6,430 bases of DNA from Actinomycetes bacterium (lineage in GTDB: Bacteria > Actinomycetota > Actinomycetes > Propionibacteriales > Nocardioidaceae). A program made the position numbers and the translations under genes. The notes under the pieces are model-generated. The model did not search any database. It was not told the origin of the DNA and saw nothing but the letters and a program-made list of their open reading frames with translations. The stretch covers positions 1 through 6,430 of the forward strand of contig JAHEXN010000204.1 of the NCBI GenBank assembly GCA_023252095.1, read 5' to 3'. This document shows positions 1 to 5,397 of this stretch, piece after piece; position 1 is the first letter of the stretch, and every line of letters begins with the position of its first letter.

Positions 1-1
1 C

Positions 2-910
2 GGCGGCGGAGCAGCCACCGTGGTGGCCGAACCGCCCGCAGTCGATCGTCCCCGCGCCGCTCCGCCTGTCCGCCTGCTCGCGCGCCGGCTCGGCGTCGAC
101 CTCGCGCACGTGCCGAGCAACGGCGTCGTGACGAGGCGTGACCTCGAGGCGTTCGCCGGAGCCCGTGCGGAGGCGCCACCCGCCCCCGCTGCCGCTCCGC
201 CGGTCCGCAGCGCTATGGGTGGCCGGGAGGTCCCGCACTCCGCCGTCCGCCGGGTCACGGCCCAGGCCATGGTCGAGTCGGCCTTCACCGCGCCCCACGT
301 CACCGAGTGGGTCGAGGTCGACGTCTCGCGGACGGTTGAGCTCGTGGAGCGGCTGCGGGCCGACCGGGCCTGGCGCGACGTGCCGGTCTCGTCCCTGCAC
401 CTGGTCCTGCGCGCGGTGTGCCTGGCCCTGCGGAGCACCCCGGAGCTGCACGCCCGATGGGGCGATGAGGCGCTCACGATCCCCGAGCACGTCGGCCTGG
501 GCGTGGCTGCGGCCACCGACCGGGGCCTCGTCGTGCCGGTCGTGCCGGACGCCGACACCCTCGACCTGCGTGGTCTCGTGGCGCAGGTCGCCGAGCTCGT
601 CGCCGTCGCCCGAAGCGGTCGCCTCCAGCCGGCGCAGATGGCGGGCGGCACGTTCACGGTCACCAACATCGGGGTGTTCGGCATCGATGCCGGAACCCCG
701 ATCCTGCCGCCGGGACAGACCGGGATCCTCGCGGTCGGGGCGATCACCCGAAAGCCCTGGGTCGACGCCGACGACCGCATCGTGCCGCGCTGGGTCACGA
801 CCCTCGCGCTGAGCTTCGACCACCGGGCGGTCGACGGCGAGCAGGGGTCACGGTTCCTGCGCGACGTCGCGGACCTCCTCCACGACCCGGCGCTCGCCCT
901 GACCGTCTGA
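2..910 (+). CDS. 2-oxoacid dehydrogenase E2 (dihydrolipoamide acyltransferase), 5'-truncated by window edge
   Basis: E2 core enzyme of a 2-oxoacid dehydrogenase complex, moving an acyl group from lipoyl-lysine to CoA in the cytoplasm. The frame is open from the first bases, so the N-terminal lipoyl domain probably lies off the left edge. Numbering from a GTG at position 20: a peripheral-subunit-binding domain at about residues 15-47 (PPVRLLARRLGVDLAHVP), an Ala/Pro linker at 48-68, and the catalytic acyltransferase domain from about 70 to 296. The active-site motif DHRAVDG is present (His268, Asp272), as is the E2 signature TNIGVFGIDAGTPIL (215-229). The TPIL...ILAVGAI and KPWV stretches resemble actinobacterial branched-chain (BkdC-type) E2 proteins more than pyruvate or 2-oxoglutarate E2, but substrate cannot be settled here. 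E1 alpha and beta genes would be expected just upstream (inference). The binding domain lacks the usual GxGGR stretch (it reads SNGVVTRRDL). Family call is firm; branched-chain substrate is moderate. Confidence 0.93.
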   Translation, partial: GGGAATVVAEPPAVDRPRAAPPVRLLARRLGVDLAHVPSNGVVTRRDLEAFAGARAEAPPAPAAAPPVRSAMGGREVPHSAVRRVTAQAMVESAFTAPHVTEWVEVDVSRTVELVERLRADRAWRDVPVSSLHLVLRAVCLALRSTPELHARWGDEALTIPEHVGLGVAAATDRGLVVPVVPDADTLDLRGLVAQVAELVAVARSGRLQPAQMAGGTFTVTNIGVFGIDAGTPILPPGQTGILAVGAITRKPWVDADDRIVPRWVTTLALSFDHRAVDGEQGSRFLRDVADLLHDPALALTV

Positions 911-914
911 CCCG

Positions 915-977
915 CCAGATGTGGACACCTTGACACCGGTTCTCGGCCGCTGGAGGTGTCGAGGTGTCCACATCTGG
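915..977. repeat. Long inverted repeat (23-bp arms, 17-nt loop) between E2 and MFS genes; possible terminator or operator
   Basis: Arms 915-937 and 955-977 are reverse complements at 22 of 23 positions. The single difference becomes a G-U pair in the plus-strand transcript, so the RNA stem is continuous. The loop is 938-954. The left arm begins 5 nt after the E2 stop codon, which fits an intrinsic terminator, but no T-rich run follows; U-less terminators are common in actinobacteria. Each arm contains a direct repeat GGTGTC-GA-GGTGTC (left arm: its complement with TT in place of TC), and outward of that the octamer TGTCCACA. The right arm ends 7 bp before the candidate -10 of the MFS gene, so it would also cover that promoter's -35 region. 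GACCC occurs on both sides (909-913 and 980-984). Structure is certain; function is inferred. Confidence 0.85.
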
Positions 978-984
978 GGGACCC

Positions 985-990
985 TAGGAT
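985..990 (+). promoter_or_regulatory. Candidate -10 element (TAGGAT) for a leaderless MFS transcript
   Basis: TAGGAT fits the actinobacterial TANNNT -10 consensus and lies exactly at -12 to -7 if transcription starts on the G of the GTG start codon at 997. This is the geometry of leaderless promoters, which are frequent in this phylum. No convincing -35 is seen; the matching position falls in the right arm of the palindrome. The alternative reading is that AGG at 986-988 serves as a weak ribosome binding site for a leadered transcript. Confidence 0.45.
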
Positions 991-996
991 GGGTGA

Positions 997-2280
997 GTGA
1001 CGCGGACGGAGGGTCGGCAGGGGTCTGCCGCCGTCATCTGGGGCGTGGCCCTGGCGGCCTACCTGCTCGCGGTCTTCCATCGGTCGTCGCTCGCGGTCGC
1101 GGGTCTCGAGGCGGCCGACCGGTTTGGCATCTCGGCCGCACAGCTCGCGACGTTCACGACGCTGCAGCTCCTGGTCTACGCCGGGATGCAGGTCCCCGTC
1201 GGTCTGGCGCTGGACCGCTACGGCCCGCGACTCCTGCTGGTCCTGGGTGCCGTCGTCATGACGGCCGGACAGGTCTGCTTCGCGTTCGTGGAGTCCTACC
1301 CGCTCGCGGTCGCAGCCCGGGTCCTGGTGGGCATCGGTGACGCGCTGACCTTCACGTGCGTCCTGCGGCTCGTCGCGACCTGGTTCCCGACACGCCGGGT
1401 CCCGCTCATGACGCAGCTCACCGGCGCGACGGGTCAGGTGGGCTCGATCGTCGCGGCCCTGCCCATGACGTGGGCCTTCAGCCACTGGGGCTGGACGAAC
1501 GCCTACCTCGCGGCCGCCGGCGTGGGCCTGGTCGTGACGCTCCTGGTGGTGGTCGTGATCCGTGATGCCCCCGGTCAGTGGCGACGCCCCGGCCCGGCCA
1601 TCTCGGTCGCGTTCGTGCGTCGCAGCCTGAGCGACTCGTGGCGCCACCCGGGCACGCGGCTCGGCTTCTGGACCCACTTCACGACGCAGTTCAGCGCCAC
1701 GACGCTCGCCCTGCTGTGGGGCTACCCGTTCTTCGTGCGGGGGGAGGGGCGGTCGTCGCACGAGGCGGGTGTCCTGCTCACGGTGCTCGTCATCGCCCTG
1801 GTCGTGGCAGGCCCCGTGCTGGCCTCGATCACGACGCGGCACCCGTTCCACCGCTCGGACCTCGTGATGGGCATCGTCCTGGCGATGGTCGCGGCCTGGA
1901 CCGCGGTCCTGGTCTGGCCCGGCGACGCCCCGACCTGGCTCCTCGTGCTGCTCGTGGTCGTCGTGGGCATCGGCGCGCCCGCGTCGATCATCGGGTTCGA
2001 GTACGGCCGAGAGTTCAATCCCGACGCCCGGCTCGGCACGGCGATCGGCATCATCAACCAGGGTGGCTTCATCGCGAGCCTGCTCCTGGTCGTGGCGATC
2101 GGCCTGGTGCTCGACTGGCGCACGCCGGACGGTGGCGACTACACGCCCGAGGCGTTCCGGTGGGCGATGTCGGCGCAGTACGTGCTGTGGGCGCTGGGTC
2201 TGGCGAGCATCTTCCGGGCACGGCGACGCACCCGGAAGCACGTCGCCGCGGCCCCCGTGTCGGGAACCGCGGCGTCGTAG
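997..2280 (+). CDS. Major facilitator superfamily (MFS) transporter, 12 helices
   Basis: Integral inner-membrane secondary transporter of 427 aa. About twelve hydrophobic segments can be placed, roughly at residues 11-29, 48-71, 78-98, 103-125, 142-161, 168-188, 224-247, 257-278, 287-306, 312-334, 346-371 and 389-407. A longer polar segment (189-223) separates the two six-helix halves. MFS motif A is seen between helices 2 and 3 as GLALDRYGPR (69-78) with the key Asp73 and Arg78. The C-terminus is basic (RARRRTRKH), consistent with a cytoplasmic tail. Its general look is that of proteins often filed with the NarK-like COG2223 group, but I do not see a clear nitrate signature, so the substrate is unknown. 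GTG at 997 is chosen because the first helix follows at once and a TANNNT element is correctly placed. The gene stands alone, with a palindrome upstream and a convergent gene downstream. Confidence 0.9.
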   Translation: MTRTEGRQGSAAVIWGVALAAYLLAVFHRSSLAVAGLEAADRFGISAAQLATFTTLQLLVYAGMQVPVGLALDRYGPRLLLVLGAVVMTAGQVCFAFVESYPLAVAARVLVGIGDALTFTCVLRLVATWFPTRRVPLMTQLTGATGQVGSIVAALPMTWAFSHWGWTNAYLAAAGVGLVVTLLVVVVIRDAPGQWRRPGPAISVAFVRRSLSDSWRHPGTRLGFWTHFTTQFSATTLALLWGYPFFVRGEGRSSHEAGVLLTVLVIALVVAGPVLASITTRHPFHRSDLVMGIVLAMVAAWTAVLVWPGDAPTWLLVLLVVVVGIGAPASIIGFEYGREFNPDARLGTAIGIINQGGFIASLLLVVAIGLVLDWRTPDGGDYTPEAFRWAMSAQYVLWALGLASIFRARRRTRKHVAAAPVSGTAAS

Positions 2281-2292
2281 GACGGTGCTGCG

Positions 2293-2820
2293 TCAGCTCG
2301 TGCGCAGCATCATCAGGTTGACCTTGCCCTCGTGCTCGAGTCGCCCGACCTCGCGGTAGCCGCGGGTCTCGTGGAACGCGATCGAGGCGTCGTTGGTCTC
2401 GTAGATCTCCAGGCCGATCGGCAGGTCGCCCTCGATCGCCTCGTTGAGGCGGGAGGCCACGCCCTGACGGCGGTGGGTGGGGGCCACGACGATGCGGTCG
2501 AGGTACACGTACTCCTCGAGACGCTCCTCGAACCAGCGGTAGCGGCTGGAGTCGTAGTCGACCCCCTTCGGCAGGGTGATGACGAAGCCACCGATCGCGC
2601 CGTCGTCGTCGAGGACGAGTGCGTCATCGGCCAGCGCGACCAGGTCGGCGAGGGAGTCGCGGTCCAGCGGACCGACACCCTCGAGAGCACCCTGGTTGAT
2701 CTCGACGACGGCGTCGAAGTCGACCGCCTCCATGGGGCGCACGTACGAACCGCTCGCATCGGGGAGCGTGGGCTCCAGCGTGGGGGTGGACGTCGTGTTC
2801 ATGCTCGTGTCTTGGCTCAT
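2293..2820 (-). CDS. GNAT family N-acetyltransferase
   Basis: Small cytoplasmic protein of 175 aa, predicted to move an acetyl group from acetyl-CoA to an unknown amine. Residues 1-24 are a Ser/Thr/Pro-rich, probably disordered leader; the GNAT fold runs from about 25 to 172. Motif A is clear: YLDRIVVAPTHRRQGVASRL (106-125), with the acetyl-CoA pyrophosphate-binding RRQGVA at 117-122. The late signature ETNDASIAFHETRGYREVGR (141-160) is the usual N..S..F.....GY motif B. It resembles the COG3818 type of predicted acetyltransferase (moderate). ATG at 2820 is chosen because GGAGG lies just upstream, although only 3 nt away; a second ATG at 2802 would drop six residues. An open frame continues far upstream of 2820 in the minus direction, but that part overlaps the SDR gene in another frame and is a shadow. 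The stop is only 12 bp from the convergent MFS stop. Confidence 0.88.
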   Translation of the reverse strand: MSQDTSMNTTSTPTLEPTLPDASGSYVRPMEAVDFDAVVEINQGALEGVGPLDRDSLADLVALADDALVLDDDGAIGGFVITLPKGVDYDSSRYRWFEERLEEYVYLDRIVVAPTHRRQGVASRLNEAIEGDLPIGLEIYETNDASIAFHETRGYREVGRLEHEGKVNLMMLRTS

Positions 2821-2828
2821 TGGCCTCC

Positions 2829-2834
2829 ACGTTA
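2829..2834 (-). promoter_or_regulatory. Candidate -10 element (TAACGT) for the GNAT gene
   Basis: On the minus strand TAACGT fits TANNNT and ends 8 nt before the ATG at 2820, which would give a leaderless or nearly leaderless mRNA. It is directly preceded by TTGACA (2840-2835), a perfect -35 hexamer, but the two touch each other and cannot form one promoter. No good -10 lies 16-18 nt beyond TTGACA. The 53-bp gap between SDR and GNAT (2821-2873) is visibly richer in A+T than its surroundings, which supports a promoter somewhere here. Confidence 0.3.
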
Positions 2835-2873
2835 TGTCAACCGGCCGCCAATTGCATCTTGAGGGTTTCAGGC

Positions 2874-3809
2874 TCAGCCCACGGGGAACGGGGCTCCGGT
2901 CGCCCGCTCGGAGGCTTCCCAGAGGAGTCGGGCGAGCTCGGGGTCGCGCGCCGTGCGGGTCATCGAGGCGGGTCCGGGGCGCCCGCGCATGCCGCGGAAT
3001 CCCTGCGGTCCCAGGTACTCTCCGCCGGTCAGCGTGGGATCGGTCGCTGCCTGCAGCACCGGCAGCGAGCCGGCCCGGGCCGACTGCGCGACGAGGTGGG
3101 TGCCGTGGTGCATCAGGAAGCCGATCGGCCCCCCGCCGCCCACGCCGAAGCCGGTCTTCGTGAGCTCGGTCGAGGCCACGCCGGGGTGGGCGGCGACGCT
3201 GACGACGCCGAGCCCCGCGGCCGACGCCCGCCGGTGCAGCTCCTGCGAGAACGCGAGGTTGGCGAGCTTGGACTCGCCGTACGACTGCCACCGCTTGTAG
3301 CGACGCGGTGAGCCCTCGGTCGTGAGCGACCTCAGGTCGATGCCGTTGACCGTGGTGTGGGCGATCGAGGAGACCGCGACGACCCGGGCGGAGGAGTCGC
3401 GGAGCAGCGGCCACAGGTGCGCGTTCCAGGCGAAGTGCCCCAGGTGGTTGGTCGCGATCTGCAGCTCGAAGCCGTCGACCGTCTCGCGGAACGGGGGGAT
3501 CATGATGCCGGCGTTGTTGATCACCAGGTCGATGCGGTCCCACTGCTGCAGCACCTCGTCGGCGGCACGGCTCACGTCCGCCAGGTCGGCGAGGTCGAGC
3601 GACACGACGTCGATCTCGGCGTCGGGCGTCTCGGCGCGCACCGACGCCACGGTGGCCTCCGCCTTGGCCGCGTCACGTGCCGTGACGACGAGCGAGGCGC
3701 CGTGGCGCGCGAGCTCGCGCGCCAGCTGGGTCCCGAGGCCGCCGGTCACTCCCGTGATCAGTGCACGCCGGCCGGTCAGGTCACCGATGTCGTCGGTCGT
3801 CCAGGTCAT
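2874..3809 (-). CDS. Short-chain dehydrogenase/reductase (SDR), retinol dehydrogenase-like
   Basis: Cytoplasmic NAD(P)-dependent oxidoreductase of 311 aa, a normal length for the retinol dehydrogenase/WWOX-like branch of classical SDRs. The Rossmann nucleotide-binding motif TGVTGGLG is at 19-26. TARD with Arg45 after the second strand suggests a preference for NADP(H) (inference). The structural NNAG is at 98-101. The catalytic set is Asn121, Ser148, Tyr177 and Lys181, the last two in YGESKLAN, so the active site is complete. HPGV (about 209-212) is the conserved post-catalytic motif of this subfamily. The substrate cannot be read from the sequence; many such actinobacterial SDRs are uncharacterised. 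ATG at 3809 gives the usual short lead before the first strand and has a well-placed -10-like hexamer. The gene is 55 bp downstream of the membrane protein gene on the same strand. Confidence 0.93.
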   Translation of the reverse strand: MTWTTDDIGDLTGRRALITGVTGGLGTQLARELARHGASLVVTARDAAKAEATVASVRAETPDAEIDVVSLDLADLADVSRAADEVLQQWDRIDLVINNAGIMIPPFRETVDGFELQIATNHLGHFAWNAHLWPLLRDSSARVVAVSSIAHTTVNGIDLRSLTTEGSPRRYKRWQSYGESKLANLAFSQELHRRASAAGLGVVSVAAHPGVASTELTKTGFGVGGGGPIGFLMHHGTHLVAQSARAGSLPVLQAATDPTLTGGEYLGPQGFRGMRGRPGPASMTRTARDPELARLLWEASERATGAPFPVG

Positions 3810-3815
3810 GGCCCG

Positions 3816-3821
3816 AGGCTA
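3816..3821 (-). promoter_or_regulatory. Candidate -10 element (TAGCCT) for a leaderless SDR transcript
   Basis: On the minus strand TAGCCT fits TANNNT and occupies exactly -12 to -7 if transcription begins at the A of the ATG at 3809. No purine-rich ribosome binding site is visible in the six bases between it and the ATG (CGGGCC), which favours a leaderless reading. No convincing -35 is present. Confidence 0.45.
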
Positions 3822-3864
3822 GCGGTCGGCAGCGGTTCCGGCCGGGCGCGCACGGCCCTCGGTG

Positions 3865-4383
3865 CTACTCGGCTGCGCGGTGGGCGCGGCGGCGCTGCCA
3901 GAACACCAGGCCCGCCAAGACCAGGGCGAGCGCGAGGGAGACCGAGCCGATCGTGGCACCGCGGTCGGCGCTCTCGAAGCCGTCGACCACGGCGAAGCCG
4001 TACAGCGCGGTGTCGGCCTTGCCGTCGGCAGGGACGCACGAGATCACGACGCCGTCCTTGCCCTCGGGCCGCAGGGCGAGCAGGTGCCAGTCGGTGCCCC
4101 GCTGCTCGACGACGATGTCGAGCGCGGCGGCCGTGACCTCGTCGCCCTTCGCCTCGGGCTTGTCGGCGGGGCGCGTCGTGCAGGTGATCTCCCGGCCGTC
4201 CTGCGGCTGGTCCGTGAAGATCGCGAGCGTGTGGCCCGCGGCGTCGACCGGCTCGGTGGCCGGCGCGATCGTGGCCGACCGGACACCGTCCCAGGCGCCG
4301 GCGGCGATCGCCGTGCCGGTGATCGAGCCGCCGAGGGCGATCGCGACCGCGGCGAGGTACCAGAGGGGGCTCGTGAGACGCAC
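3865..4383 (-). CDS. Two-helix membrane protein with an exposed central domain, function unknown
   Basis: I do not recognise this 172-aa protein. It has a hydrophobic segment at about residues 7-28, a polar central domain at about 30-142, a second hydrophobic segment at about 143-162 (IGSVSLALALVLAGLVFW), and a short basic tail (RRRAHR). By the positive-inside rule both ends would be cytoplasmic and the central domain outside. That domain holds only two cysteines (C68 in EITCTT, C116 in VISCVP), which could form a disulfide. The exposed domain repeats a strand-like pattern of alternating hydrophobics, suggesting a small beta-rich fold. GTG at 4383 is chosen because GGAAGAG lies 7 nt upstream. 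It starts 23 bp after the stop of the isomerase-family gene, so the two are probably co-transcribed. Gene reality is well supported by frame and topology; function is open. Confidence 0.8.
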   Translation of the reverse strand: MRLTSPLWYLAAVAIALGGSITGTAIAAGAWDGVRSATIAPATEPVDAAGHTLAIFTDQPQDGREITCTTRPADKPEAKGDEVTAAALDIVVEQRGTDWHLLALRPEGKDGVVISCVPADGKADTALYGFAVVDGFESADRGATIGSVSLALALVLAGLVFWQRRRAHRAAE

Positions 4384-4390
4384 GCGCCCA

Positions 4391-4397
4391 CTCTTCC
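4391..4397 (-). promoter_or_regulatory. Ribosome binding site of the membrane protein gene
   Basis: GGAAGAG on the minus strand, with 7 nt to the GTG at 4383. It lies inside the 23-bp gap after the preceding stop codon, supports the GTG as the start, and points to translation from a shared mRNA. Confidence 0.6.
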
Positions 4398-4406
4398 AGA
4401 CGTCGC

Positions 4407-5195
4407 TCAGAAGGTCAGGGTCATGTTCGCCAGGACGCGTGCGGCGAGGTCGCCGTCGCCGGCGTAGCGCACCTCGACCGCGTCAGGCGTGCGGCGACCC
4501 GCGGCCAGGACCGTGAACGTCTCGGACGTCATGTCGAGCGTGACGTCGGCGGAGGTCGGGGACGCGGTCCGGTGCGCGCGGCCGTCGTCGCCGACCTCGA
4601 GCTCGATCGACAGGGGGACGTCGCCCTCGACGAGCCAGCGGACCACGCTGCCCGGCTCGGCCTTGACCTTCTTGCCCAGCACGAAGCCCATCCCGGCGGC
4701 GAACGTGTGGGTCGTGACCTGGGCGCCGAGCGAGCCGAGGCTGCCCGGCTGCCCGACCGCGCGGCGGATGTCCTGCTCGTGCACCCAGACGTCGACCGCG
4801 CGGTTGCGCAGGAGCGTCTCCCAGGTCCACGGCACGCCAGCAGGGGTCACGGGCGCCGTGTCGGCGAGGTCGAGGCGGGTCGAGGTGAGCACGGCGTGGC
4901 GGCTCGCGACATCGCGCTCGAAGCCCGCCAGGAGCTTGGTGGCGGAGATGTCGCGGCGCTCGTCGACCCCCGCGTTGGTGTAGTCGGCGGGCACGATCGC
5001 GACCCCGGTGGGCTGCTCGGGCTCGCCGCTCGCGACCTGCTCCAGGTGAGCCAGGTGCGCCACGACGTCGTGCACGTCCCAGCCCGGCAGGTCGGTCGCG
5101 AGCGCGAGCTGCTCGTCGGTCAGGCCCGTGACGAGCTCCACGATCGCGTCCGAGGTCTGCTTCCACGCGGTGACGTACATCTCCTGGCTGTCCAT
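4407..5195 (-). CDS. Maleylpyruvate isomerase (MDMPI)/DinB-like family protein
   Basis: Predicted metal-binding protein of 262 aa, of the actinobacterial mycothiol-dependent maleylpyruvate isomerase family (TIGR03083-type). The N-terminal four-helix DinB-like domain covers about 5-150, with the typical LPGWDVHDVVAHLAHLE (36-52) and WVHEQDIRRAVG (137-148). His47 and His139, with nearby acidic residues, are candidate metal ligands. The C-terminal part (about 175-262, VVRWLVEG through ARVLANMTLTF) has the SCP2-like pattern of the family's second domain. Many members are not true isomerases, so the reaction is uncertain; mycothiol-dependent transfer or isomerisation is a family-based inference. 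ATG at 5195 is favoured. A GTG at 5216 would add seven residues but has AGG touching it, and an ATG at 5180 would start after a too-close AGGAG. It heads a likely two-gene unit with the membrane protein. Its upstream region carries the 24-bp repeat array. Confidence 0.88.
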   Translation of the reverse strand: MDSQEMYVTAWKQTSDAIVELVTGLTDEQLALATDLPGWDVHDVVAHLAHLEQVASGEPEQPTGVAIVPADYTNAGVDERRDISATKLLAGFERDVASRHAVLTSTRLDLADTAPVTPAGVPWTWETLLRNRAVDVWVHEQDIRRAVGQPGSLGSLGAQVTTHTFAAGMGFVLGKKVKAEPGSVVRWLVEGDVPLSIELEVGDDGRAHRTASPTSADVTLDMTSETFTVLAAGRRTPDAVEVRYAGDGDLAARVLANMTLTF

Positions 5196-5238
5196 GCGCT
5201 CACTCTGCACCACCACCCTGCCCGGTGGGGAGCGTGCA

Positions 5239-5343
5239 GACGCACAGCACCGATCTCGAGCTGACGCACAGCACCGATCTCGTGCTGACGCACAGCACCG
5301 ATCTCGTGCTGACGCACAGCACCGATCTCGTGCTGACGCACAG
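5239..5343. repeat. 24-bp tandem repeat array, about 4.4 copies
   Basis: Full copies at 5239-5262, 5263-5286, 5287-5310 and 5311-5334, and a 9-nt partial copy at 5335-5343. Copies 2 to 4 are identical; copy 1 differs by one base (CTCGAGCT instead of CTCGTGCT). Each unit holds a dyad CAGCAC-N7-GTGCTG (5245-5263 with one mismatch, then 5269-5287, 5293-5311 and 5317-5335), separated by a 5-bp spacer. The array fills most of the gap between the acyl-CoA dehydrogenase gene and the MDMPI-family gene. It ends about 43 bp upstream of the MDMPI-family ATG, and its other end shares 3 bp with the terminator stem. It may be a multi-site operator, a variable-number repeat, or an expanded terminator-adjacent sequence. 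The period is divisible by three, so it gives open frames that are not thought to be coding. Confidence 0.95.
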
Positions 5344-5374
5344 GGGCCCGCCGGAGTGATCCGGCGGGCCCCTG
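5341..5374 (-). terminator. Rho-independent-type terminator of the acyl-CoA dehydrogenase gene (no U tract)
   Basis: Perfect 15-bp inverted repeat: arms CAGGGGCCCGCCGGA (5341-5355) and its exact complement (5360-5374), with loop GTGA on the plus strand. It begins 23 nt after the acyl-CoA dehydrogenase stop codon in the direction of transcription. The stem is extremely G+C-rich and very stable. No run of T follows on the minus strand, where the tandem array starts at once; U-less hairpin terminators are usual in actinobacteria. Confidence 0.85.
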
Positions 5375-5397
5375 GGGCGGAACGTGTCAGGCGTGCG

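Noticed and set aside
921..1340. Plus-strand open frame over the palindrome and the start of the MFS gene
   Set aside because: Its start lies inside the palindrome and its translation is Gly/Arg-rich shadow sequence; the overlapping MFS frame has clear membrane segments and motif A.
2835..2840. Perfect TTGACA (-35) upstream of the GNAT gene
   Set aside because: No TANNNT lies 16-19 nt downstream of it; a matching -10 would fall inside the coding sequence and reads AGCCAA.
2332..2862. Plus-strand open frame antisense to the GNAT gene
   Set aside because: It mirrors codon bias on the opposite strand of a well-supported GNAT coding sequence and shows no recognisable domain.
2821..3543. Upstream extension of the GNAT frame as an N-terminal fusion domain
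   Set aside because: The extended frame overlaps the SDR gene in a different frame and has an Arg/Pro/Ala-rich composition typical of a shadow. The SDR frame has complete catalytic motifs, and there is a GGAGG site before the ATG at 2820.
3840..3857. Weak hairpin (5-bp stem, 8-nt loop) between the membrane protein and SDR genes
   Set aside because: A GGCCG/CGGCC stem this short is expected by chance at this G+C content and there is no T run; not enough to call a terminator.
5120..5341. Minus-strand open frame with an octapeptide repeat (RQHEIGAV) encoded by the tandem array
   Set aside because: The repeat length is a multiple of three, so open frames arise automatically. The frame begins at a GTG in the terminator stem with no ribosome binding site and runs into the MDMPI-family gene in another frame. 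It is much better explained as non-coding.
5239..5343. Possible CRISPR array
   Set aside because: Units follow each other without variable spacers, the spacing is 24 bp, and no cas gene is in the window.
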